From positions 1-5,907 of the forward strand of contig JAIRZR010000131.1 in NCBI GenBank assembly GCA_031267155.1: 5,907 nt of DNA, written 5' to 3'. Below the pieces are notes generated by a model. The model did not search any database, was not told the origin of the DNA, and saw only the letters and a list, made by a program, of their open reading frames with translations. How positions within the stretch are numbered: the stretch's first letter is position 1; the number at the start of each line of letters is the position of its first letter. This document shows positions 1-5,436 of the stretch, piece after piece. Made by a program: the position numbers and the translations under genes. This DNA comes from Prevotellaceae bacterium (GTDB lineage Bacteria > Bacteroidota > Bacteroidia > Bacteroidales > UBA932).

Positions 1-195
1 AAATTTGTCAAAAATACCGATTATTTTTTCTGAATTAAGCGTCCCTTCAAACATTTCGGAGTGCAGCCGGCAATCTTTCGACATTATTCCGAAAACGCTC
101 AATGCCGTTGACCGTGACGAAGGTAAAAGTATTTCCTCTCCCTTTCTCTGCCATGCATATCTGACACTCGGTGTCAGCGAAAAATGAGAACCGTC
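1..195 (-). pseudogene. IS630-family transposase fragment (internal part, runs off left edge)
   Basis: Reading the minus strand from 195 down to 1 gives 65 uninterrupted codons resembling the start of the DDE catalytic domain of IS630-type transposases. It opens with DGSHFSLTP, where the D would be the first catalytic aspartate. YAWQRKGEE, LPSSRS and GIMSKD follow, then a stretch around FEGTLNSEKIIGIFDKF that fits the segment leading to the second catalytic Asp. The frame stays open to a stop at 235-237, but codons beyond about 195 run antisense to another transposase remnant and look unrelated. The N-terminal helix-turn-helix half is therefore missing, and the C-terminal half lies beyond the window if it exists. 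I infer a dead fragment. The family call rests on motif memory only. Confidence 0.72.
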
Positions 196-487
196 GGAAA
201 AACGAATTATTGGACAGTCAGCTGGAAAAAGTAATTAAACAGATTCAAAGTACGGAAAAGGAAGCCAAAAAATTGATTAATTATTATACAGTAAACAAAG
301 ACAGAATGAATTACAAAGATTATTCGGAACGCGGATTACGAATTGGGTTGGGCGCTATTGAGGCAGCACACCGTAATGTAGTGCAAAAGAGAATGAAACA
401 GTCCGGACAGCGATGGTCAGGAGAGCATGTTTCATGAGTGGAAAATGGAATAAAGTGATCGAAACTATCAGAAAATACGCCGCTTGA
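196..487 (+). pseudogene. ISKra4-like transposase C-terminal remnant, frameshifted
   Basis: The plus frame through 432 encodes a charged helical stretch (NELLDSQLEKVIKQIQST), then KLINYYTVNKDRMNYKDY, then the diagnostic block GLRIGLGAIEAAHRNVVQKR and MKQSGQRWS. This resembles the C-terminal part of ISKra4-like transposases, whose usual form is IGSGAIES, so the second G is preceded by L instead of S. After RWSGEHVS the frame hits a stop at 435-437. The expected tail, MSGKWNKVIETIRKYAA and then TGA at 485-487, continues in another frame from 434. About ten residues normally found between RWS and the tail seem to be missing, so a small deletion with frameshift is likely. The 5' two-thirds of the gene is absent, and the remnant abuts the IS630 fragment at about 196-200. 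A related DDE family is possible. Confidence 0.7.
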
Positions 488-517
488 GAGGAAAACCGAC
501 ATTTTGGAATGCACCCT
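486..517 (+). repeat. Probable insertion-sequence end, related to the 4363 and 4602 repeats
   Basis: Directly after the transposase stop codon comes TGAGAGGAAAACCGACATTT then TGGAATGCACCC. It matches the ~50-nt repeats at 4363-4412 and 4602-4650 at both ends (TGAGA, AAAA, CGACATTTTGGA, then ATGCACCC), but lacks their ~20-nt middle part (AACGAAGTTCGACG and the bases after it). Its place just past a transposase C-terminus suggests the terminal inverted repeat of that element, with GGGTGCATT as the outer tip. No partner end is visible on the left, as expected for a truncated copy. Confidence 0.5.
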
Positions 518-527
518 TTTGTGCATT
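508..527. repeat. Perfect 7-bp hairpin
   Basis: AATGCAC-CCTTTT-GTGCATT is a perfect inverted repeat with a 6-nt loop. It lies at the outer edge of the presumed insertion-sequence end, in the gap between the convergent transposase remnant and atpA. No T-run follows on either strand, so it is not a standard terminator. The rest of the 488-641 gap holds a short AGCC/GGCT inverted repeat (544-556) and an A-run (567-575) but no gene. Confidence 0.55.
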
Positions 528-641
528 GCGGTTATGAAAATAAAGCCCTCCAGGCTATCATGCTTCAAAAAAAAATTGAACGAGTATTTTTGAACCGGAT
601 TTTTGACACCCGTAGAGTGCGTAAGACCATGCGGGCAACGC

Positions 642-2387
642 TTATCTTTTCGACATTTTCCAGATCTGTTCTTCGTAATCCTTGAATTTCTCGCTTTGAA
701 ACTCCGAATAATTTAACTGTTTAAGGATGTTTATCAGGTTTTTATAATACGATGAACACTCTTCGTAATTATCGAATATCGGGTATGCTCTGCAAATTTC
801 GAGAACGAGGTCGAGCATATATTTTTGACGTTCCATCGGCGTGGACGAATCGACCCTGTCGAAAGCATCCTGCTGCAGAATCACAAAGTCGATAAGTTCC
901 GATTTCCAGAAACGGTCGTGATATTCCAGAGGCACGCCGTCGTCGCCCAGGATATTTATCTGTTCGGCAGCTTCCTTTCCTTTCAGGATGATGTTTTTAC
1001 TTTCCGAAATCCTTTCCGCCCAGTTTTCCTCAACCGAGCTGTTCAAATATTCCTGGATTTCCGGGTATTCGAGATATTTGGAATAGCTGTCGACGGGATC
1101 TACTGCGGGATACCTCTTGCTGTCGGCGCGCGACTGGGCAAGGGCGTAGAAACAGCGGGCGACCTTCTTTGTCGATTCGGTGACAGGCTCCTTGAGATTT
1201 CCTCCAGCCGGCGACACCGTCCCGATAAAAGTAACCGAACCGCTTCTGCCGTTATTCAGAACGACATAGCCTGCACGGGAATAAAAGCTGGAGATGACAG
1301 CCGACAGATCCACCGGGAAAGCGTCCGCGCCGGGCAACTCTTCCAGACGGTTGCTCATCTCCCTGAGCGCCTGCGCCCAGCGCGATGTGGAATCTGCCAA
1401 GAGGAGGACTTTCAAGCCCATCGACCTGTAATATTCCCCAAAAGTCATTGCCGTATATACCGAAGCCTCGCGCGCGGCAACCGGCATGTTCGAAGTGTTG
1501 CATACGATGACGGTACGTTCCATCAGGCGGCGTCCCGTACGCGGATCGTCGAGTTTCGGGAACTCCATAAATATCTCCACCACCTCGTTGGCTCTTTCGC
1601 CGCAGGCCGCCATGATGATGATGTCCGCTTCCGCCTGCTTTGCCAGGGCATGCTGCAGGACTGTCTTTCCCGAACCGAAAGGACCGGGAATAAAGCCCGT
1701 GCCTCCTTCGGCTATGGGATTGAAAGTGTCGAAGATGCGTACTCCGGTCTCCATTATCCTGAACGGACGCGGCTTGTCCCTGTAGCAGGTAACAGGCGTC
1801 TTGACAGGCCATTTCTGTACCATTGTTACTTCCCTGTCGTTGCCGCTGCTGTCGGCGAGCACCGCAATGACGTGATTTACTGTATAGCTGCCTTCCCCTT
1901 CTATGCTTTTGACAGTGTAGTTGCCTTCGAACTTGAAAGGAGTCATTATTTTGTGCGGCAAGCTGTTTTCAGTTACTTCGCCCAGCCAGCTGCCCGCCTT
2001 CACCATCTCGCCGGCATGTACAAGAGGCGTAAAATTCCATTTGACAGTATTGTCCAGAGCTTCGGTATATTCACCTCTTTTCAGGAAAACGCTTTCCATG
2101 GTTTTGAGATTGTTCTGCAGACCGTCGTATATGCTCGAAAGTATTCCGGGTCCCAGCGAAACCTCGAGCATGTGCCCCATAAATTCCACTTCGCAGCCCG
2201 TTTTCAGCCCGCGCGTACTTTCGAAAACCTGTACAAAAGCCCTGTTCCCGACGATCTTTATTACTTCCGCCATCATCCTGACTTTGTCCAGGCTGACAAA
2301 ACAGATTTCGTTCTGCGCCACGGGACCGTCAACTTCCACCGTCACAAGATTTGATATTATACCGGTTACTTTACCTTTCGTATTCAT
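642..2387 (-). CDS. atpA: V-type ATP synthase/ATPase subunit A (catalytic)
   Basis: This is the catalytic subunit of the V1/A1 head, which couples ATP hydrolysis or synthesis to ion movement through the membrane sector. At 581 residues it is full length for the family. The order is: an N-terminal beta-barrel (about 1-75); the A-subunit-specific bulge (about 110-185, with a KWNFTPLVHAGEMVKAG stretch) that F-type beta and V-type B subunits lack; and the nucleotide-binding core. In the core the P-loop GPFGSGKT is at 235-242, the catalytic glutamate is in ACGERANE (E264), MERTVIVCNTSNMPVAAREA starts near 289, and the Walker B region LLLADSTSRWAQALRE is near 328-343. A C-terminal helical domain closes the protein. 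No key residue is missing. The ATG overlaps the upstream DUF2764 stop by one base (TAATG), which suggests coupled translation. Subunit B is not found downstream. Confidence 0.97.
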   Translation of the reverse strand: MNTKGKVTGIISNLVTVEVDGPVAQNEICFVSLDKVRMMAEVIKIVGNRAFVQVFESTRGLKTGCEVEFMGHMLEVSLGPGILSSIYDGLQNNLKTMESVFLKRGEYTEALDNTVKWNFTPLVHAGEMVKAGSWLGEVTENSLPHKIMTPFKFEGNYTVKSIEGEGSYTVNHVIAVLADSSGNDREVTMVQKWPVKTPVTCYRDKPRPFRIMETGVRIFDTFNPIAEGGTGFIPGPFGSGKTVLQHALAKQAEADIIIMAACGERANEVVEIFMEFPKLDDPRTGRRLMERTVIVCNTSNMPVAAREASVYTAMTFGEYYRSMGLKVLLLADSTSRWAQALREMSNRLEELPGADAFPVDLSAVISSFYSRAGYVVLNNGRSGSVTFIGTVSPAGGNLKEPVTESTKKVARCFYALAQSRADSKRYPAVDPVDSYSKYLEYPEIQEYLNSSVEENWAERISESKNIILKGKEAAEQINILGDDGVPLEYHDRFWKSELIDFVILQQDAFDRVDSSTPMERQKYMLDLVLEICRAYPIFDNYEECSSYYKNLINILKQLNYSEFQSEKFKDYEEQIWKMSKR

Positions 2388-3202
2388 TATTCTATTTTTT
2401 TAAATTCAAGCAAGTCATCAACTAATTTCCGGAACATTTTTTTGCCTTCCCCGCTGTCCAGAGCCATCCAGCGGTCGGCGACATGCGCTTTCATCAAAAT
2501 TCCAAGCGCTACATCCAGGCTGAAATATTCCATGATATTGATTTCGTTTATCCTGTTCCATCGAAACATGTCCAGCCTGTTTTCCCTCTCGAGCGTGTTT
2601 GGAATCTCCAGCGTGCGAAACAGTTCCGGAATGTAGTCCCTTTCGCGCGACAGTCCGAAATCGGGACCTGTATTCTTCAGCAAAAACTCTGTAACCTCAT
2701 CCTTCCCGATTAAATAATCTTCCGGGGAGATTCCCAGCCGCCTTCCCGAATATGCCGCCAGAATATTCTTCATCTCCCTGTCGAAGCTGAACCACTTTGC
2801 GATGAAGGCGTTGTCCGAGTTTTCCATTTCGCTGTAGCAGAGTTCCAGCAGATATTTTTCGGCGGCGAGTTCCTCGGGATTTGCTCTGTGCTCCGCCCTG
2901 TAGCCGTCGATATATTCAAGGAAACGAAGCATATACTCCGGCATAAGTGATCTGTCCCAGCTGTCCGGCGAGGGAGATTCCAGCCTTCCGCCCTTCTTCC
3001 AGTCCCTGTTTTTGTCGTAGATGGCGGAAATAAGATTGTGATTGTCTATACTGCTCAATAAATCACGGACGTAAACGGAATCCCTGTCCGAGATTTTTTC
3101 CAGAATGTAGTTCCTGATGTGCAGGAAATCCAGGTTTTTGGAATCGCCCGCTTCAAAAAACAGTTCGGGCAGACTTGATATCAGATAATAGTATTTTGCC
3201 AT
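2387..3202 (-). CDS. DUF2764 family protein of the V-type ATPase operon
   Basis: This 271-residue soluble protein begins MAKYYYLISSLPELFF, the start typical of the DUF2764 proteins that sit in Bacteroidota V-ATPase operons. It has no signal peptide or membrane segment. It is rich in charged, probably helical stretches, such as AAEKYLLELCYSEMENSDN in the middle and RKLVDDLLEFKKIE at the end. The gene starts 12 nt after the atpE stop and overlaps atpA by one base, so all three genes are surely one transcript. Archaeal and other bacterial operons often carry subunit C near this position, so a C-like role linking the head to the membrane rotor is a plausible inference. The sequence itself does not prove it. 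No Shine-Dalgarno is visible, as is normal for this phylum. Confidence 0.88.
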   Translation of the reverse strand: MAKYYYLISSLPELFFEAGDSKNLDFLHIRNYILEKISDRDSVYVRDLLSSIDNHNLISAIYDKNRDWKKGGRLESPSPDSWDRSLMPEYMLRFLEYIDGYRAEHRANPEELAAEKYLLELCYSEMENSDNAFIAKWFSFDREMKNILAAYSGRRLGISPEDYLIGKDEVTEFLLKNTGPDFGLSRERDYIPELFRTLEIPNTLERENRLDMFRWNRINEINIMEYFSLDVALGILMKAHVADRWMALDSGEGKKMFRKLVDDLLEFKKIE

Positions 3203-3214
3203 CTGGAGAATCTG

Positions 3215-3829
3215 CTAAATATCCTGACCGAACAGCAATTCCGAGACTTTCGGACGGAGATACGCCCTGAAAAGACTGTCAAAATCCTCGTCGGTGAAAC
3301 TGATGTAGTAACCTTCGTTCCGGAAACCGATTCTGAATCCCGATTTCAGCCGGCTGTCTTCGCTGAGTTCCAGCGATGAGAGAATCGATGGAATCTTTGC
3401 GGCTAAATACTCGGACACAGCCTGTTTCTGCCCTTCGGGGATAATCATGAACAGATTGAAATTCCCCGAATGAAGGGGATCGAAGCGCTCCGTTGCCGCC
3501 CCTATCAGCGACTGTACAAACGCGGCGTCCTCAAAAGCCTGCCTGACGCCCGGACTTACGGTTTTGGTCAGTATCAGATTTTCTACCGCCTGCTTTACCT
3601 CGCCGATGATTTGCCTGCCTGCGAGTTTTATTTCCGCATCGGCATTTGCTTTGGTTTCCGCAGCCTGCTTTTTTGCTGCAGTTTCTATTTCCGCAGCCCT
3701 GCCCCTTGCTTCGGATAATATTTTCTCCGCTTCGACTTTAGCCTGATTGAGAACAATTTCCGCCTCCTGCTGTCCCTTAGATAAACCTTCATTGTAAAGT
3801 TTATCAGTCAATTCCTGAAGTTTATTCAT
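3215..3829 (-). CDS. atpE: V-type ATP synthase/ATPase subunit E (peripheral stalk)
   Basis: This 204-residue subunit E forms the peripheral stalk that holds the catalytic head against rotor torque. Residues 1 to about 80 are a long Ala/Glu/Lys/Gln-rich amphipathic helix (KGQQEAEIVLNQAKVEAEKI, then EARGRAAEIETAAKKQAAET), typical of the stalk coiled coil. The rest is a globular C-terminal domain that contacts the head and ends RPKVSELLFGQDI. I chose the ATG at 3829 because MNKLQELTDKLY is the usual beginning of the family. An in-frame ATG two codons earlier (3835) is also possible. The frame stays open to 4018, but that stretch (about 63 codons) has no family resemblance and would swallow the likely promoter. 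This is the first gene of the operon. Confidence 0.93.
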   Translation of the reverse strand: MNKLQELTDKLYNEGLSKGQQEAEIVLNQAKVEAEKILSEARGRAAEIETAAKKQAAETKANADAEIKLAGRQIIGEVKQAVENLILTKTVSPGVRQAFEDAAFVQSLIGAATERFDPLHSGNFNLFMIIPEGQKQAVSEYLAAKIPSILSSLELSEDSRLKSGFRIGFRNEGYYISFTDEDFDSLFRAYLRPKVSELLFGQDI

Positions 3830-3855
3830 TTGCATACACTTTTTATTGCCGCCCG

Positions 3856-3885
3856 CAAAGTTACACGAAAAATTGAAAATCGAAA
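3856..3885 (-). promoter_or_regulatory. Bacteroidota-type promoter of the atpE-DUF2764-atpA operon
   Basis: On the minus strand TAACTTTG (3863-3856) matches the Bacteroides -7 box TAnnTTTG exactly. A TTTTC stretch 18 nt upstream (TTTC at 3885-3882) is one base from the -33 TTTG, and the usual spacing is 19-21 nt. Transcription would start a few bases downstream, leaving a leader of about 20 nt before the atpE ATG. The exact -7 match in the right place is the main support. Confidence 0.6.
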
Positions 3886-3981
3886 AATATCTTTTTATAG
3901 ATGGAATGATCATAAGTCGATAAGAAAAATATTTATTATACAGTGGACTGGTTAAAATTGTGATGTGAACACAGAAAAAAT

Positions 3982-4066
3982 TGTAGGGACGGGATGAAAA
4001 CATCACTCGATTTTTCATGCCAGTCCGACCGCAAGATTAGGACGAACACATAGATCCGCACCTACA
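3982..4066. repeat. Imperfect inverted repeat, TGTAGGGACGGGAT type
   Basis: TGTAGGGACGGGAT (3982-3995, plus) recurs imperfectly on the minus strand at 4066-4054 as TGTAGGTGCGGAT, so the 85-nt segment has inverted ends. The inner strand also contains TAGGACG facing CGCACCTA (4038-4064), a second imperfect hairpin. It looks like a decayed member of a short interspersed repeat. Confidence 0.35.
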
Positions 4067-4081
4067 TTGAATGCACACTAT

Positions 4082-4101
4082 AACCTAGTTAGGGCTTGAA
4101 T
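4082..4101 (+). repeat. Decayed copy of the 5104-5123 hairpin repeat
   Basis: AACCTAGTTAGGGCTTGAAT matches AACCCCGTTAGGGGTTGAAT at 5104 in 17 of 20 bases. Here the stem is broken; in the other copy it is perfect. Confidence 0.5.
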
Positions 4102-4115
4102 CAACCGCAGGTTGA
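4101..4115. repeat. Perfect hairpin TCAACC-GCA-GGTTGA
   Basis: A 6-bp perfect stem with a GCA loop. The same loop occurs in the GCCC-GCA-GGGC hairpins near 5047, so this may be a stem variant of that class. Confidence 0.5.
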
Positions 4116-4123
4116 ACGTGATT

Positions 4124-4171
4124 TTAAAAGGCTTGTGGCGGAAGATAAACGCTTGTTTTATTGATATTGAT
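4124..4171 (+). repeat. ~47-nt direct repeat, copy 1
   Basis: It begins TTAAAAGGCTTGTGGC, exactly as at 5173-5188, and continues with about 80% identity through TAAACG and TATTGATATT to 5219. In copy 1 the block is followed by a CCCC-TGAA-GGGG hairpin, in copy 2 by GCCC-TGC-GGGC. A short hairpin of different sequence thus sits at the same module border. Confidence 0.65.
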
Positions 4172-4177
4172 ATTCAT

Positions 4178-4258
4178 CCCCTGAAGGGGCTTACGACGAG
4201 GGTATATCTTATACATAGAGCGTTGCCACTGTGCTAATGATGTAACTCTTTCAGAGTT
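4178..4258 (+). repeat. 81-nt interspersed repeat, copy 1
   Basis: The element starts with a CCCCTGAAGGGG hairpin and ends with AACTCT-TTC-AGAGTT, a perfect 6-bp stem. Between them lie GGGGCTTACGACGAGGG and GCGTTGCCACTGTGCTAATG. It differs from copy 3 at about 8 of 81 positions, half of them in the first hairpin. A minus-strand frame reads NSERVTSLAQWQRSMYK here, but stop codons interrupt that frame in the other copies, so I do not call a gene. Confidence 0.85.
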
Positions 4259-4362
4259 ATTTCCAATCTCTAATAATCTCCCAAAAATACCTTTCAGGCA
4301 CGATTTGTCGTAACATGACATGTGATTATGAAAATCTGACTTTTCAAATCTGTTTCTATGAA

Positions 4363-4412
4363 ATGAGAAAAACGACATTTTGGAAACGAAGTTCGACGCA
4401 GTCAATACACCC
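4363..4412 (+). repeat. ~50-nt inverted repeat, left arm
   Basis: Runs from ATGAGAAAAACGACATTTTG through GAAACGAAGTTCGACG to CAATACACCC. Its reverse complement at 4602-4650 differs by two substitutions and one 1-nt indel. The related end after the transposase remnant (486-517) suggests both are insertion-sequence ends. Confidence 0.85.
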
Positions 4413-4427
4413 TTGAATATCAGCATA

Positions 4428-4457
4428 AAAAATCCCGAAGGGATGTTATTATTATAG
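4428..4457 (+). repeat. Short hairpin repeat TCCC-GAA-GGGA, copy 1
   Basis: AAAA, a TCCC-GAA-GGGA hairpin, then TGTTATTATTATAG. The copy at 4483 has the same layout with stem CGCC-GAA-GGCG. Both stem arms changed together while loop and flanks stayed alike, so the hairpin rather than its sequence appears conserved. Confidence 0.6.
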
Positions 4458-4482
4458 CAAAACAACAAACACAAACCTTACA

Positions 4483-4512
4483 AAACGCCGAAGGCGTGAC
4501 ATTATTGTAATT
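4483..4512 (+). repeat. Short hairpin repeat CGCC-GAA-GGCG, copy 2
   Basis: AAAACGCCGAAGGCGTGACA followed by TTATTGTAA. It aligns with 4428-4457 and carries compensatory differences in the stem. Confidence 0.6.
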
Positions 4513-4601
4513 CATAAAATGGAACGCAATTATTTTTCAATGCATGTAATATTTTAACACCCCTCCCTTTGGGTTTATCTGATATGAATATGTTTGAATA
4601 T

Positions 4602-4650
4602 GGGTGCATTGACTACGTCGAACTTCGTTTCCAAAATGTCGTTTTTTCAT
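4602..4650 (-). repeat. ~50-nt inverted repeat, right arm
   Basis: Minus-strand partner of 4363-4412. The GGGTGCATTGAC edge of this arm and the CACCC edge of the left arm face each other across 189 nt. If these are element ends, their outer tips point toward one another. Confidence 0.85.
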
Positions 4651-4652
4651 AA

Positions 4653-4680
4653 CCACGGGTCGTAACGTCGTAACCTGTGG
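4653..4680. repeat. Hairpin CCACGGGT / ACCTGTGG
   Basis: An 8-bp stem with one G-T pair and a 12-nt loop holding CGTAACGTCGTA. Adjacent bases (GTGGTTATGAAAAA on the minus strand) partly match GTGATTATGAAAA at 4321 and GCGGTTATGAAAA at 528, so similarity extends beyond the 50-nt repeat. Confidence 0.5.
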
Positions 4681-4692
4681 CTATTATAAAAC

Positions 4693-4773
4693 AACTCTGA
4701 AAGGGTTACATCATTAGCACAGTGGCAAAGCCCTGTGTAGAAAATATCTCATTATCATAAATCCCCAACGGGG
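4693..4773 (-). repeat. 81-nt interspersed repeat, copy 2 (inverted)
   Basis: The same 81-nt length as the other two copies, on the opposite strand. It runs from AACTCTGAAAGGGTT at 4693 to CCCC-AAC-GGGG at 4763-4773. Here the outer hairpin has a different loop, and the AACTCT stem carries a G-T pair. The middle part (TTTCTACACAGGGC on the minus strand) is closer to copy 3 than to copy 1. Confidence 0.85.
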
Positions 4774-4801
4774 CGTAATCAGGTTTGTCTCATTTGATTA
4801 G

Positions 4802-4825
4802 CCTGTGTAGAAAAGGGCATAATCC
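4802..4825 (-). repeat. Truncated remnant of the 81-nt repeat
   Basis: CCTGTGTAGAAAA repeats bases 4732-4744 of copy 2 exactly. It is followed at once by GGGCATAATCC, which matches the GGGGCGTAATC outer flank of copy 2. About 27 nt between the two parts are missing, so this looks like an internally deleted copy. GGATTACGCCC at 4928-4938, the flank of copy 3, is its near-exact inverse. Confidence 0.45.
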
Positions 4826-4934
4826 ATTTATTCCCACAAAAATGCCGGCAACTCTTCCTGAAATGTGCGTGTTCTATGGTGTTTTTCCTGACTGTCAGAT
4901 ACGCCATATCTCGAAAATGCACCATCCGGATTAC

Positions 4935-5015
4935 GCCCTTTTGGGGCTTACGACGAGGGTACATCTTCTACACAGGGCGTTGCCACTGTGCTAATGATGT
5001 AACTCTTTCAGAGTT
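4935..5015 (+). repeat. 81-nt interspersed repeat, copy 3
   Basis: Starts with GCCCTTTTGGGGC and ends with AACTCTTTCAGAGTT. It is about 90% identical to copy 1 and in the same orientation. First-hairpin stems are kept while loops differ between copies (TGAA, AAC, TTTT), which suggests the fold matters or arose repeatedly. Confidence 0.85.
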
Positions 5016-5046
5016 AATTGCTGAAATAAAATTGCCATGTCCAATT

Positions 5047-5066
5047 GCCCGCAGGGCCCGCAGGGC
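5047..5066. repeat. Tandem GCCCGCAGG duplication
   Basis: GCCCGCAGG is repeated twice head to tail, followed by GC, giving two overlapping GCCC-GCA-GGGC hairpins. With AATT before it, the motif AATTGCCCGCAGGGC (5043-5057) is the exact inverse of GCCCTGCGGGCAATT at 5220-5234 and 5275-5289. The duplication looks like replication slippage. Confidence 0.65.
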
Positions 5067-5083
5067 ATTAATATCAATAGAAA
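5056..5083 (+). repeat. 28-nt perfect inverted repeat, left arm
   Basis: From GCCCGCAGGGC through ATTAATATCAATAGAAA. It is the exact reverse complement of 5203-5230, with 119 nt between the arms. Confidence 0.85.
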
Positions 5084-5103
5084 TTTGTCCAACACACCTT
5101 CAC

Positions 5104-5123
5104 AACCCCGTTAGGGGTTGAAT
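5104..5123 (+). repeat. Perfect hairpin AACCCC-GTTA-GGGGTT
   Basis: A 6-bp stem with a 4-nt loop, followed by GAAT. It lies between the arms of the 28-nt inverted repeat and is the intact relative of 4082-4101. Confidence 0.6.
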
Positions 5124-5166
5124 ATTAGGATATTTTGTAAACAATTCCGCCATTTGCCATCGCGTG

Positions 5167-5184
5167 CAAGCCTTAAAAGGCTTG
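5167..5184. repeat. Near-perfect palindrome CAAGCCTT-AA-AAGGCTTG
   Basis: An 8-bp stem with 2 nt at its centre. The right arm is the start of the 47-nt direct repeat (copy 2). In copy 1 the left arm has decayed to GATTTT, so only here is the stem intact. Confidence 0.6.
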
Positions 5185-5219
5185 TGGCTGGAGGTAAACG
5201 GTTTTCTATTGATATTAAT
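5173..5219 (+). repeat. ~47-nt direct repeat, copy 2
   Basis: Second copy of 4124-4171. Its 3' part (CTATTGATATTAAT) also forms part of the right arm of the 28-nt inverted repeat. Confidence 0.65.
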
Positions 5220-5230
5220 GCCCTGCGGGC
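5203..5230 (-). repeat. 28-nt perfect inverted repeat, right arm
   Basis: Exact inverse of 5056-5083. It ends in GCCC-TGC-GGGC and continues into AATT, which matches the other copies of that motif. Confidence 0.85.
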
Positions 5231-5274
5231 AATTAATCAACACTATTCAACTTTTAGTTTTTAACTCTCTTGAT

Positions 5275-5289
5275 GCCCTGCGGGCAATT
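5275..5289. repeat. GCCCTGCGGGCAATT hairpin
   Basis: Third occurrence of this 15-nt motif within 250 nt; the others are 5220-5234 in the same orientation and 5043-5057 inverted. Confidence 0.6.
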
Positions 5290-5436
5290 TCGCAATGCGC
5301 ATTATCACAGTATCATGAAACTGTTACACCTTATTTATTTCACGTCCCTCATTTCCTAACTTTTACCTCCACAAGTTAAATTATGTTAAATTTTATTAAA
5401 AAAATGAACATTTACTTTTTGTAATAAAATATCAAT

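Noticed and set aside
70..110. Possible fourth copy of the CGACATTTTGGA repeat (CGACATTATTCCG, AAACG, TCAATGC)
   Set aside because: The similarity is patchy, and the bases are explained as IS630 coding sequence on the minus strand.
5..187. 60-codon plus-strand open frame at the left edge
   Set aside because: The minus strand of the same bases reads as an IS630-type catalytic segment without a stop, which explains the region better.
536..556. Rho-independent terminator for atpA on the minus strand
   Set aside because: AGCC-TGGAG-GGCT followed by TTATTTT has only a 4-bp stem, and it lies about 85 nt past the stop. Too weak to call.
825..2354. 509-codon plus-strand open frame opposite atpA
   Set aside because: It is antisense to a full-length, motif-complete catalytic subunit, and its peptide shows no family resemblance. 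Long antisense frames are common over genes with this codon bias.
3830..4018. N-terminal extension of subunit E by about 63 residues
   Set aside because: The extension has no family resemblance and contains the TAACTTTG promoter box. MNKLQELTDKLY at 3829 is the usual beginning.
4124..4474. 116-codon minus-strand open frame in the repeat region
   Set aside because: It crosses four unrelated repeats, and its recognisable peptide (NSERVTSLAQWQR) is just the 81-nt repeat read through. Other copies have stops in that frame.
4779..5379. Several 60-80-codon open frames on both strands
   Set aside because: They overlap one another, begin or end inside repeats, and show no domain or consistent composition.
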